From assembly GCA_027858855.1 (NCBI GenBank), contig JAQIBV010000001.1:1-42461 (forward strand): a stretch of 42,461 bases of DNA, in the 5' to 3' direction. The stretch comes from Spirochaetota bacterium (lineage in GTDB: Bacteria > Spirochaetota > UBA4802 > JAFGJZ01). The position numbers and the translations under genes are program-made. The notes below the pieces were generated by a model. That model was given only the letters and a program-made list of their open reading frames with translations. It did no database searches and was not told the origin of the DNA. Shown piece by piece: positions 17,833 to 26,750 of the stretch (positions are counted from its first letter, which is position 1; every line of letters begins with the position of its first letter).

Positions 17833-18062
17833 TTATACTTCGCTCCGCCACCTGCGGAACTAATACAAAAAAATAGTCTGAATTATCAAAAAAAGAAGTA
17901 GATGACTTATTTTTATATGATATAATAATAGTATACTTTAAAAAAAGTTCTAAATACCAGACGGACAAACAAAAAAACAAAGAGAGCTGTTCCATAATTT
18001 TTTTTTGACTCTGCTATTTTCCGGCAGAACCAGAAATCGAATTAACTTAAATTAAGGAGAAT
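17833..18062 (+). other. Leader region of the xylanase gene
   Basis: No gene. It contains a short hairpin TCCGC-CACCT-GCGGA (17844-17858), a perfect TATAAT (17921-17926) without a good -35 box, and a second small inverted repeat (CTGC/GCAG near 18011-18027). Transcription of the xylanase gene probably starts in this region; the promoter cannot be fixed from sequence alone. Confidence 0.4.
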
Positions 18063-19223
18063 ATGATGAGAACTATTATATCGGCAATTTCACTAAGCGT
18101 GATTGCCCTCTTCATAAGCTGTACCCAGCAGAATCAACCTGCACAACAGCAGACAAAACCGGAACCGGAAGTTGCGATTGAAAGTTCGGGCACAATTGGC
18201 GAGATTTCGCTTTATAAAAAGTACAAGGAATTTTTCACAATGGGAGCCGCCGTAAGCCCCTATCATATCGATCATAATGCTGAACTGTTAGCCTTCCATT
18301 TTAACCGGCTCACTGTTGAAGATGATATGAAACTGGGGAAAATATTGATTTCGCCGAACTCCTACACCTGGACGAATTCGGACAAGATCGCCAACTTTGC
18401 ACGAAAAAACGACATGAAAATGACGGGACATGCTCTCATCTGGCACAAGCAACAACCCTTCTGGCTATTTAAAGGACTCTCGGAAGGAAATCCGGATGAT
18501 ATTGAACAACTCAAATCACGAATGAAAAAGCATATTTTCAAGATGGTTGAGCGATATGGAGATGTTATCGACAACTGGGATGTCGTCAATGAAGCTATAT
18601 CCGAGACGGCAGGTAAGATCTATCGCGATGCTGATGAAGGATCAGACTGGTATCGAGTCTTTCAGAGTGAGGATTATATCTATTGGGCATTTGTTTATGC
18701 AGACATGGCTAATAAAAAATACGGACGTAAGGCGAAACTTTTTTACAACGACTACAATCTGGCAAACCCTCAAAAACGCGAAAAAACTATAGCGATGCTT
18801 AAGTGGCTTATAGACAAAGGAGCACCGATTGACGGAGTTGGCCTTCAGGCTCATTGGAATTTGAACCATCCATCAACTGCCGAAATACAAAGGTCAATAG
18901 ATGAATACAGCAACCTTGGCCTTCTTATCAAGATAAGCGAACTGGATGTATCCATATATACGAATGATGACTGGGTCAATTCGATGTGGGAGGACCAGAA
19001 GGTCTATACGGCAGAAGTAAGTGCTCAACAGGCTACCCGCTACAAAGAACTCTTTGAACTTTTTCGCAAAAACAGCAGCAGAATTGAGAATGTAACACTG
19101 TGGGGTGCCTCTGATGAAACCTCGTGGCTGAACTACTATCCTCTTATGAGAAAGAATTACCCTCTTCTATTCGATAAGAAAAATTTTGCAAAAGAGGCCT
19201 ATTTTGAAGTAGTCGATTTTTGA
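18063..19223 (+). CDS. GH10 endo-1,4-beta-xylanase, lipoprotein
   Basis: A 386-residue glycoside hydrolase of family 10. The lipobox ends at Cys20 (LFISC), followed by a Gln/Pro-rich linker, so the enzyme is anchored to the cell surface or periplasmic face. The acid/base is Glu177 in WDVVNEAISE and the nucleophile Glu293 in ISELDVSI. GHALIWHKQQPFWL and GVGLQAHWN are substrate-site motifs of GH10. It cleaves the xylan main chain. AAGGAG sits 3 bases before the first ATG (18063) and 6 before the second (18066); the second is the better start by spacing. No transporter or other xylan gene is adjacent; the GH3 enzyme at 28566 is the only other glycosidase with clear motifs in this part of the window. 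Confidence 0.93.
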   Translation: MMRTIISAISLSVIALFISCTQQNQPAQQQTKPEPEVAIESSGTIGEISLYKKYKEFFTMGAAVSPYHIDHNAELLAFHFNRLTVEDDMKLGKILISPNSYTWTNSDKIANFARKNDMKMTGHALIWHKQQPFWLFKGLSEGNPDDIEQLKSRMKKHIFKMVERYGDVIDNWDVVNEAISETAGKIYRDADEGSDWYRVFQSEDYIYWAFVYADMANKKYGRKAKLFYNDYNLANPQKREKTIAMLKWLIDKGAPIDGVGLQAHWNLNHPSTAEIQRSIDEYSNLGLLIKISELDVSIYTNDDWVNSMWEDQKVYTAEVSAQQATRYKELFELFRKNSSRIENVTLWGASDETSWLNYYPLMRKNYPLLFDKKNFAKEAYFEVVDF

Positions 19224-19336
19224 GAATATTGGTAATTTTATTGAATGAAGTTTTGATCATTTTATAAATTACTATATTATTTATAAATAGGTGCTCAAAA
19301 TCATACTATGTATGGGTATTTTACCGGAGTTCAATA

Positions 19337-19702
19337 ATGAAAACAATAGTTACAGCAGTACTGATTATATTTGTGACGACCGCTTTATATTCGCAGGAAG
19401 ATTTGTCTGAATCAAGCATGAGTGAACAGCAGAAAATCGACTACCTTATAAAGTGCGTTGAGTCGCTTAAGGATGCCAGGTTTTACCGCAATGGTAAGGA
19501 GTATGATGCAAAAACCGCAGCGGATCACTTGCGGCTTAAACGGGACAAGGTTGGATCGCGACTGAAAACTGTGGAGCAATTTATTGAAAAACTTGCATCG
19601 CACTCAAGCTTTAGCGGGAAACCCTACTACATTCAATATGACGATGGAACCCGAATTACAGCGAAAAAATTTTACCAGAAATGTCTGGCTGACTTAAAAT
19701 AG
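19337..19702 (+). CDS. DUF5329 family periplasmic protein
   Basis: A 121-residue protein with signal peptide (TIVTAVLIIFVTTALYS) and a mature part of family DUF5329. Diagnostic stretches are FYRNGKEYDAKTAADHLRLK, KVGSRLKTVEQFIEKLAS, SSFSGKPYYIQYDDGT and a final helix. The family is small and of unknown role. GGAG lies 8 bases before the ATG. It follows the xylanase by 113 bases and converges with the HTH regulator, ending 8 bases from it, with no terminator between. Confidence 0.8.
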   Translation: MKTIVTAVLIIFVTTALYSQEDLSESSMSEQQKIDYLIKCVESLKDARFYRNGKEYDAKTAADHLRLKRDKVGSRLKTVEQFIEKLASHSSFSGKPYYIQYDDGTRITAKKFYQKCLADLK

Positions 19703-19710
19703 ACGTAACC

Positions 19711-20391
19711 CTAAACTATTTCCAGTATGAAATCCATAAGCCGTTTCAGGTCTTCTGCCAGAACATCGGGAATGGTTTCAACGGCTCTTTGAATCATGAC
19801 TGGCATCCCCCCGGGAGAGATGACAAGATTATTTCTGGCAATATTTTCGACAATGGCACCGGTTATTATCATATACCTGGCAGATGGAGACTTGACCAGT
19901 TTTACAACATCAATGACTTCATCTGAAATTCGTGATTCACTTTTATGCGCGATTATGAAATAAAAGAAAAAAAGGTAAGCTGCCTTTAACAGCTGATTAT
20001 TCTCATTTTGAATCATTTCAGTAACACGGCCAATGGAGCTGCTCAAAGGAAGCTCTTTCAGCTCGGAAAGCTCTGCCTTTAAGAGCTTTTTCTTTTGCGT
20101 CCACTGCTTATTGGTTAAAGGTAAAGAATCATTCTGAATAGTATCGAACAGAGATAGAGCCTTACTGGTAGGAGAAAAAATGGTTTTAGAACGGCCACTC
20201 TTATTAGGTGTATTGACATACTCTCGTGTAATATATCCCAGCTTTTCAAGCTCGGTTAACATCTCATAGGATGACCACTTGCTCACACCAATCTCATCTG
20301 CCAGATTTGTGTAGTGAATTGGCAAACCACTGATAGAATAGAGCTCTACAATTTTTTTTATGAACTCCTGCTTCCTGTGTGTAATAACCAT
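19711..20391 (-). CDS. Winged-helix transcriptional regulator
   Basis: A 226-residue protein. Residues about 5-75 form a winged helix: a recognition region DEIGVSKWSSYEMLTELEKL, then GYITREYV and a wing with NKSGRSKTIF. The C-terminal 140 residues are helical without recognisable ligand domain, ending in a helix rich in Leu and Ile; it may mediate dimerisation. The family is close to TrmB/MarR-like wHTH proteins but cannot be named further. The ATG at 20391 has GAGG 7 bases upstream; the longer reading from 20433 has no ribosome site. A 7-1-7 palindrome at 20475-20489 in its own upstream region is a possible autoregulatory site. Confidence 0.65.
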   Translation of the reverse strand: MVITHRKQEFIKKIVELYSISGLPIHYTNLADEIGVSKWSSYEMLTELEKLGYITREYVNTPNKSGRSKTIFSPTSKALSLFDTIQNDSLPLTNKQWTQKKKLLKAELSELKELPLSSSIGRVTEMIQNENNQLLKAAYLFFFYFIIAHKSESRISDEVIDVVKLVKSPSARYMIITGAIVENIARNNLVISPGGMPVMIQRAVETIPDVLAEDLKRLMDFILEIV

Positions 20392-20474
20392 ATTAACCTC
20401 ACATTCAATTAAACAGAACAGCCAATTAAACAAAAAACTGCACGAAATAAAGTCATATAATTTTAAAAACTCAT

Positions 20475-20489
20475 TTAAGGTAACCTTAA
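20475..20489. promoter_or_regulatory. Palindrome, possible operator
   Basis: TTAAGGT-A-ACCTTAA is a perfect inverted repeat 84 bases upstream of the HTH regulator start and also upstream of the ankyrin gene. The size fits a dimeric winged-helix protein. No second copy was found by eye. Confidence 0.35.
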
Positions 20490-20664
20490 CTCAACTTAAA
20501 TCGAATTGTGAAGAGAATTATTCAAGCAAAACTGAAGTTTTATTAATTCTCTTTACAATTACCTGTATCAGGATTATGTCAATAGAGAACTTCAAAAATT
20601 AGCAAATAACTCTGAAAAGCCCTAAATTTTTGAGCTACTATGCAATCTGAGGCTCATATTTACA

Positions 20665-20696
20665 GACAATTCATCTCGCAGGGCTCGAAAAATAGC
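20665..20696. repeat. Intergenic element with CTCGCA-GG-GCTCGAAAAA core
   Basis: GACAATTCATCTCGCAGGGC and following TCGAAAAATAGC match the two exact 32-bp repeats at 35911 and 35984 at most positions. Three copies in 42 kb suggest a dispersed palindromic repeat of this genome. Confidence 0.5.
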
Positions 20697-20706
20697 TAAA
20701 ATGTTT

Positions 20707-20734
20707 TTGTATATCATTCACATGCCGATATAAT
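20707..20734 (+). promoter_or_regulatory. Promoter for ankyrin/NlpC genes
   Basis: TTGTAT (20707-20712), 16-base spacer, TATAAT (20729-20734). The start near 20741 leaves a leader of about 75 bases before the ATG at 20815. Confidence 0.65.
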
Positions 20735-20814
20735 AGATGCAGGCTTATGTTTCTGGTTGAAAATAGCCTACAAGACTGCAATAATTCAAGACTAACATCC
20801 CTACAGGAGTGACC

Positions 20815-21225
20815 ATGAAAAAGATAGCCCTGATATCTCTTCTTATTTCAACTTTTCTGTTCGGCCAAATGGATATAATCAATATATCACGATCAGGCGA
20901 CCATGCAGAACTTTCAAAATTACTTAAAACCACCACGAATGTGGATGCACCGAACCGTTTTAACAAAAGTGCCCTTATGTATGCCTGCTATGACGGAGAC
21001 TTTACGGCAGTTAAACTGTTGATCGAGAACGGAGCTGATTTAAACCTGAAGGATAATGAGGGCTGGACTCCGCTATTCTATGCTGTTTCCAGGAATAATG
21101 AAAAAATTGTAAAATTCCTTTTGGAAAACGGTGCAGACAAAAACTTGACCGACATTGGCGGGAAACGCCCCTACGACTATGCCATGGAAAACGGCAACAA
21201 ATCTATCATGGAATTGACAAGGTGA
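20815..21225 (+). CDS. Secreted ankyrin-repeat protein
   Basis: A 136-residue protein with an N-terminal signal peptide (KKIALISLLISTFLFG) and three to four ankyrin repeats. Clear repeat cores are SALMYACYDGDFTAVKLLIE, GWTPLFYAVSRNNEKIVKFL and the linking NGADLNLKDNEG and NGADKNLTD loops. Ankyrin proteins bind other proteins; the partner may be the next gene product, but that is inference. The ATG at 20815 has AGGAG 5 bases upstream, better than the GTG at 20809. It is 5 bases from the next ORF, forming a two-gene unit. Confidence 0.85.
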   Translation: MKKIALISLLISTFLFGQMDIINISRSGDHAELSKLLKTTTNVDAPNRFNKSALMYACYDGDFTAVKLLIENGADLNLKDNEGWTPLFYAVSRNNEKIVKFLLENGADKNLTDIGGKRPYDYAMENGNKSIMELTR

Positions 21226-21230
21226 AGAGA

Positions 21231-21845
21231 ATGAAAAAAATCACATTTGAAACCTTTACAATCAATACTTTTGCAGAGGCTTTAACTCTAAACAGAATTT
21301 TACAGAATGCGACTATGTTTTTACTTATCCTCTTTCTGTTATTTACAACAGCAGGTTGCGAATTGGTGATAGATACATTAATAGATGACACTGACGAAAC
21401 AGAAGAGACAGACGACCCGGAAAAAACGACAGAAACATGGACGAGTGTTATTGACACCGATCTTGAATCTTCAGTACTAAGGGATGACCTTATATTGCTT
21501 GCGAGGGAACAAATTGGTATTCCATATCTGTATGGCGGTGCGACGCCCTCAGGTTTTGACTGCTCAGGCCTGATATACTATGTGTACGGCGAATATGGTT
21601 TCACCACCCTGCCCCGCACGAGTCGCGACATGTACAGCAGTGGAACAAATGTAGGTATGGACGGTGCCAAACTTGCAGACATTGTTGCTTTTTACTCTCC
21701 GGTTTCACATGTGGGTATGATGACAAGTAGTACAACTTTTATTCACGCGCCCAGTTCAGGTAAAACAGTTACAGAGGCCGAGTTTGCAGGCTACTGGGAG
21801 CGACAGATTGCAGGCGTCGTAACCTACATAGATGATAAACGCTGA
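21231..21845 (+). CDS. NlpC/P60 peptidoglycan endopeptidase, lipoprotein
   Basis: A 204-residue protein. The lipobox FTTAGC lies unusually far in (Cys at about residue 43) after an N-terminal extension, then an acidic linker (many Asp, Glu and Thr) and an NlpC/P60 domain. The catalytic Cys is in GFDCSGLIYYVYG (about residue 111), the His in SHVGMM, and the third polar residue in FIHAPSSG. Such enzymes cut gamma-D-Glu to diamino-acid bonds in peptidoglycan stems. The ATG at 21231 is preferred to a GTG at 21222 that overlaps the ankyrin stop; a third ATG at 21315 would give a normal short signal peptide but lacks a ribosome site. Cotranscribed with the ankyrin gene. Confidence 0.88.
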   Translation: MKKITFETFTINTFAEALTLNRILQNATMFLLILFLLFTTAGCELVIDTLIDDTDETEETDDPEKTTETWTSVIDTDLESSVLRDDLILLAREQIGIPYLYGGATPSGFDCSGLIYYVYGEYGFTTLPRTSRDMYSSGTNVGMDGAKLADIVAFYSPVSHVGMMTSSTTFIHAPSSGKTVTEAEFAGYWERQIAGVVTYIDDKR

Positions 21846-21977
21846 AATTGCTGATAAAAATACACGAGCAACTTTCACAGACAATTTATTGTTGCATTAA
21901 CACGAAAAATCTGGATCATTAGTTCTGTGGTTGCTCTTCTTGAACCGCAGAAGACCGCTTTTCAAGGATAAAAGCGC

Positions 21978-24776
21978 ATGCTCAAATGCAAATTACCCTC
22001 TTCTTGTATTATCAAGATTCGAACATCCCTTTTCTATTTCATTACAGCTTTTCTTTTAGCTATTTTAGCACTACCAATAACTCTGAATGCCTCATCCGAC
22101 AACCTTCCTCAGTATAATAGACAGCTGTACCCTCTGACTCCCGACTGTAGCATACTAGAAGACAAAAATAGCACACTCGACTACGAAGATGTCACTTCCG
22201 GCCTGTTTAATTCTCAATTTATAAAAAATGACAGGAATATTGTTAACCTGGGTTACACAAAGTCCAGTTTTTGGATCAAGTTCACTCTGCCTTCTGTCCA
22301 TACTTTGCCGTCAGCAAATTCCTGGCATCTACAATTTGCAGCAAGCAATACTAACTCAGTTTCAGTTTTTATACCAAACAAAGACGGAAAACCGAAAATA
22401 ATTAACGCCGGATACTCATATCATTTTACCGAATGGAACACCGAGCATCGATCACTTCTGTTTCCGGTTGAATTACAAAGCACTCCTGTTAAAATTTACA
22501 CGAAGATACGAAGCAAGGACGCTATCTATCTGAATGTTTCACTAATCTCGGATAAAAAACTTCTTATTTCAACCGAAAAGGAGTACATGTTATTCGGCAT
22601 CTTTTATGGCGCCATGCTAGCAATGATCTTATACAACCTGTTTCTGTTCATTACTGTAAAAGATAAAAACTATCTTTTATACATACTTTATATCGCGTCC
22701 ACAACAATGTTTCAACTGGAAATGAATGGTTTTGCAATTCAATACCTTTGGCCAGAAAACAGATTACTGGCCGAGAATTGTCGCCCCATTCTTATGAGTG
22801 CAATGCTTGTCAGTGCCGCTCTTTTTTTGAAAAGTTTTCTTGATACACGGAACTGGAAACCCGCGCTGGATCATTTTCTGAAAATGTACATTATTCTTAT
22901 TGCATCAGCAGGAATCTCTATCTTTGTTTTACCGTTTCACATAGCAATGACTTTTGTTATGATTCTGGGACTGCTAGGCGCTTTGCTATTTCTTATTCTT
23001 GGTTACGTTAGGCTTTTTACCGGCTATCGCATTGCCCGCTTCTACTGCCTGGGCTGGACAATTCTTCTTTTCGGAGGCATGATTTACTCCTTCAGCGATT
23101 TAGGAATTCTTCCTGTTTCAATTATAACATTATACGCATATCAAGTCGGTACTCTGCTTGAGGTTATACTTCTCTCATTCGCGCTGGCCGACCGCTTTGC
23201 AGTATTAAGGAAAGAAAAGGAGAAGGCTCAAAGAATAGCTCTGCAAAGTATGGCCGAAACTAACCAAGTTAAAGATGAGTTTATGGCAAACACGTCCCAT
23301 GAACTGCGGACCCCTCTGCATGGGATTATCGGGATTGCCGAATCGCTTATAGATAACATCAAAACCGAAGATACAACTTTTCTTCATGATAATCTGCGAT
23401 TGATTGCCCGAAGTGGTCGTCGTCTGTCGACACTAGTTAACGATATACAGGACTATCATCGCATGCGCAACAAGGACATTTGTCTGAACTTCAGCAGCGT
23501 TAACTGTTTTACAGCTGTTGACTCGGTTATAAACCTGTTACGGCCGCTGATCCGGGATACACCAGTGCAAATCATCAACTCCATTGCGAAAGAATCCCCC
23601 CTTTTATACGCAGATGAAAACCGTTTCCATCAGATAATTTATAACCTGATTGGTAACGCCATTAAGTTTACGGAATCCGGTACAATCATTATATCTTCGG
23701 AACAGAAAATAATCCACGACACAAAAAATATAATAACAAATATTTCAGTACAAGACAGTGGAAGAGGCATACCCCAAAAAGATCACGAAAGAATTTTCAG
23801 ATATTTCGAACAGATTGACGGCTCGGTAACAAGGTCACGTAACGGAACCGGACTTGGACTAACGATTGCAAAACAGCTGGTAGAACTTCATGGCGGCACC
23901 ATAGGTGTTGTGTCAAAACCGGGACAGGGAAGCCGGTTTACCTTCAGCATGCCAAACTTTGTTAACAGCAGCAAACACAACCTGGAATCGAACCGGTTTG
24001 AAGAAAGACCGCCCGCAACCACAGAAGAAAACCCAGAACACCTGACTGAAAAAATTACAGGCAATCCGTCCCTTCTTATCATTGAAGATGATCCAGTAAA
24101 CATTCAGGTTCTTGAAAACTTTCTTAACAGTCAAACCTGTTCATATTCAGTATGCAGAAACGGAAAAAGTGGGCTTGAAGCGATCAAAGCAGGTAGTTAT
24201 GATCTGGTTCTTCTTGATATCATGATGCCGGAGCTGTCTGGTTATGAGGTATGCAGAGAAATCCGCCTCTCCTTTACACATCTTGAGCTGCCTGTAGTGC
24301 TGCTGACTGCCAAGATTAATAATGATAACATTAACGAAGGCTACGCGGTCGGAGCAAATGACTATATCACCAAACCCTTTAACATCAATGAGCTTATACG
24401 ACGAATTAACCTGATTCTTGAACACCGCCGCAATAACAATGGGAAGGAAAACTGCATTAAATTACAGGATAAACACGGCAGCTACTATTTTATAGCAGAT
24501 GACGTTTTGTACCTGACCTCTGACGGCAAAAAAACAGTTTTTCATACCGTGAACCAGGACATAACCGTTTCAATCCTGCTAAAGGATGTAAAAAAGTCAT
24601 TACCGGCTTGCTTTATCCGTATTCACAAACGACACATAGTAAATGTTTTACACATAACAAAACTTTCGCATATCGGAAGTAGCCGTTACCACGTCTATCT
24701 TAACGATACAGACGATACGGTACTTACCGCAGGGTCTGTGTACGCCAAATCGTTAAAAACCCTACTAAAAAAATAG
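21978..24776 (+). CDS. 7TMR-DISM sensor kinase fused to receiver and LytTR DNA-binding domains
   Basis: A 932-residue protein holding a whole two-component pathway. In order: N-terminal hydrophobic segment; periplasmic 7TMR-DISM extracellular domain (about 40-190, SSFWIKFTL, WHLQF); seven membrane helices (about 200-410); HisKA with His441 in NTSHELRTPLHGIIG; HATPase with NLIGNAIKF (N box), DSGRGIP, and NGTGLGLTIAKQL; receiver with EDD and the phospho-acceptor Asp747 in LLDIMMPELSG, then TAK and TKPFN; and a C-terminal LytTR domain (about 830-932, with VLYLTSDGKKTVFHT, CFIRIHKRHIVN). LytTR normally binds DNA in soluble regulators such as AgrA, so this protein would bind DNA while in the membrane. 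AAGGA lies 10 bases before the ATG. The target genes cannot be read. Confidence 0.92.
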   Translation: MLKCKLPSSCIIKIRTSLFYFITAFLLAILALPITLNASSDNLPQYNRQLYPLTPDCSILEDKNSTLDYEDVTSGLFNSQFIKNDRNIVNLGYTKSSFWIKFTLPSVHTLPSANSWHLQFAASNTNSVSVFIPNKDGKPKIINAGYSYHFTEWNTEHRSLLFPVELQSTPVKIYTKIRSKDAIYLNVSLISDKKLLISTEKEYMLFGIFYGAMLAMILYNLFLFITVKDKNYLLYILYIASTTMFQLEMNGFAIQYLWPENRLLAENCRPILMSAMLVSAALFLKSFLDTRNWKPALDHFLKMYIILIASAGISIFVLPFHIAMTFVMILGLLGALLFLILGYVRLFTGYRIARFYCLGWTILLFGGMIYSFSDLGILPVSIITLYAYQVGTLLEVILLSFALADRFAVLRKEKEKAQRIALQSMAETNQVKDEFMANTSHELRTPLHGIIGIAESLIDNIKTEDTTFLHDNLRLIARSGRRLSTLVNDIQDYHRMRNKDICLNFSSVNCFTAVDSVINLLRPLIRDTPVQIINSIAKESPLLYADENRFHQIIYNLIGNAIKFTESGTIIISSEQKIIHDTKNIITNISVQDSGRGIPQKDHERIFRYFEQIDGSVTRSRNGTGLGLTIAKQLVELHGGTIGVVSKPGQGSRFTFSMPNFVNSSKHNLESNRFEERPPATTEENPEHLTEKITGNPSLLIIEDDPVNIQVLENFLNSQTCSYSVCRNGKSGLEAIKAGSYDLVLLDIMMPELSGYEVCREIRLSFTHLELPVVLLTAKINNDNINEGYAVGANDYITKPFNINELIRRINLILEHRRNNNGKENCIKLQDKHGSYYFIADDVLYLTSDGKKTVFHTVNQDITVSILLKDVKKSLPACFIRIHKRHIVNVLHITKLSHIGSSRYHVYLNDTDDTVLTAGSVYAKSLKTLLKK

Positions 24777-24818
24777 TTCGCTGTTGTTCCCGTTTAAGTC
24801 GCTCTTAATACTCCGTCG

Positions 24819-24847
24819 TTGACATCTAAACCATTATAATGTATACA
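24819..24847 (+). promoter_or_regulatory. Promoter of the MACPF gene
   Basis: TTGACA (24819-24824), 17-base spacer, TATACA (24842-24847). A TATAAT also occurs at 24835 but is only 10 bases from the -35 box. The leader to the ATG at 24964 would be about 110 bases. Confidence 0.55.
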
Positions 24848-24963
24848 ATTATAAGACTATTCCATTTATTAGGGATAATGTCGTTAACTACAGTTGCCTG
24901 CTAAATCAATGAATTGCAGGTATTTCTAAAAACTACATTTTTACCAAATGTAAGGAGATAATC

Positions 24964-26436
24964 ATGTATTTACTTCAATCATCCTCGCAAAAACATGTTT
25001 CATATTTTTTTAAATTCGCAATCTGTATGCTAGTATGCTTCATAGTTTCCTGTGAATCGGATACAGGTGAGACAGATAAGGACAAGACAAAGGAAATAAC
25101 ATCAGACGATATCGCCATAGTAATCGGTCACGGATATGACATTACCGGTCGTTACGCGTACTCTCCTGAAATAAAAGAAGCTGTACTTGACTTTGCTAAA
25201 CTATCAGAAGCCGGCCTAGTAAAAGAAGACACAAATCTGGCAGAAGGTAATTTTAAGAGTACATCCGGTAGCACAATTACGGAGTATCAAAAGAGTCTGG
25301 CAATAAGCGCCAGTGCCTCGGCAAGTGTCGGCGTGCCGGGTGCCGGTTTTAGCGCCGAGGTTGGCGCGCATTTTAACCGCGAAAAATATGAGAACAGCCA
25401 ATACTCCTTCGCGACCAGCACCAGCAAAATCACCAAAACATCTCACTTTGTTGAAGGCAGACGTGACCCCTCACAACTGACCGACTATGTAAGCGCACAA
25501 TTTCTTAAAGATCTGGATCTGCTATCAGGAGAAGAGCTGATAAATAAATACGGAACCGATGTAATGCTGGGCGGGATATGGGGAGCTCGTCTTGACTATC
25601 ACCTTTCCGTGAAAAAAAAGACGGAATCGTCGGGCATTGACGTTGGTGCCTATGCCGAAGCCCGCGCAAGCGCTACTTTTGGAGTGGTTGAGGCAGGCGG
25701 TGGTGCGACGGCATCCGTAGACTCGACCTATAGTGAATATTTTGAAACCAGCAGCGTTGAAACCACAACGAATGCTTATGGTGGCAGCCCCGAATTTGCC
25801 CAATCCGTGCATACTGAAGGCAACTACGATGAATGGATAAAATCAATAGAAGCTAACCCTATCTGGTGCGACTACTACCCTGAAAGCCTTGTTCCCATCT
25901 ACGAGTTTATAACAGACCTTGAAAAGAAAGAGGAGATATCACAGGCATACAGGCTATATCTTCAAGATAAAGAGATTATTGTAAAGGATACAGTCTCTAA
26001 CATTACCATACAGGATAATTTTTACATAAAGGGAGGGGCCACAAAAGCCAGTTCCGGTGATGATGAAATCAATTCACAGAGTAGTGGAACCACCAACTGG
26101 GAACTTGAGATTTTACTAATGAAGGATGGTACAAATCTTAAGGCCTTAATCATATATACTGTAAAAGAAATGCAAGGTGATTACACCGAGCTTGTTCTTA
26201 CCGAAGACAACCACACTATCAAGGTCAATCGTGAAATTGTCTCTATCGACAGTCCTACGGAATACTATACGAACGGAACTGTAACGGGAAAGTATCAAAG
26301 TACTAAAATAATTGATGTCAGCGATTGTGAATTTTTAGATTTCGCCAGCATTGTTATCGACGGCAGCGGTGGAGACTCCGATAATATCTCTGTTTACGGA
26401 ACCTGGAACATTGATATAAGCGTACGTGATAAATAG
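24964..26436 (+). CDS. MACPF (perforin-like) lipoprotein
   Basis: A 490-residue protein. The lipobox ends at Cys30 (FIVSC). Residues about 50-330 form a MACPF domain: the signature YGTDVMLGGIWGARLDY (196-212) corresponds to the family Y-G-T-H...GG pattern with His replaced by Asp. Small-residue and Ser/Ala-rich stretches (ISASASASVGVPGAGFSAEV, then GAYAEARASATFGVVEAGGG) flank it, as do the membrane-inserting hairpins of pore formers. NPIWCDYYPESLVPIYEFI matches the usual end of the domain. A 150-residue C-terminal beta-rich domain is unrecognised and may bind the target. AAGGAGA precedes the ATG by 5 bases. It has its own promoter and hairpin. Role (attack, defence or attachment) is not known. 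Confidence 0.82.
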   Translation: MYLLQSSSQKHVSYFFKFAICMLVCFIVSCESDTGETDKDKTKEITSDDIAIVIGHGYDITGRYAYSPEIKEAVLDFAKLSEAGLVKEDTNLAEGNFKSTSGSTITEYQKSLAISASASASVGVPGAGFSAEVGAHFNREKYENSQYSFATSTSKITKTSHFVEGRRDPSQLTDYVSAQFLKDLDLLSGEELINKYGTDVMLGGIWGARLDYHLSVKKKTESSGIDVGAYAEARASATFGVVEAGGGATASVDSTYSEYFETSSVETTTNAYGGSPEFAQSVHTEGNYDEWIKSIEANPIWCDYYPESLVPIYEFITDLEKKEEISQAYRLYLQDKEIIVKDTVSNITIQDNFYIKGGATKASSGDDEINSQSSGTTNWELEILLMKDGTNLKALIIYTVKEMQGDYTELVLTEDNHTIKVNREIVSIDSPTEYYTNGTVTGKYQSTKIIDVSDCEFLDFASIVIDGSGGDSDNISVYGTWNIDISVRDK

Positions 26437-26750
26437 AAGATAACACATATTAAATCTGTAGAATCAGATGATTTATTTATTCGTTGACTCTATCTGTCAA
26501 TAAACAGTCAAACCTGTATTCAAAAGAAATAACCCTTCCACCAGGAAGGGTTATTGACAGGAGCGAATACTCATTATTCAAAACAGATTCGATAGTGAAT
26601 GCAACAAAGAAACTTAAAAGTTATATTATCAAGATACTACAACGGTTTTTATAGTCTACCTTTTAATCATTTTCTAAAATTAAATTTACAAAACCGTAAT
26701 ACATCTTAATCATTTTCCATAATGAGGGGCTCATCCTTCTGATAAATTCA
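26437..26750 (+). terminator. Intergenic region with strong hairpin after the MACPF gene
   Basis: The hairpin arms are 26528-26539 and 26544-26555 (AATAACCCTTCC / GGAAGGGTTATT, 12 bp, loop ACCA). There is no T run beyond TTATT, so it may be a terminator of moderate strength or an RNA-stabilising end. The rest of this 314-base region shows no gene; a short repeat TTAATCATTTTC occurs twice near 26664 and 26708. Confidence 0.5.
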
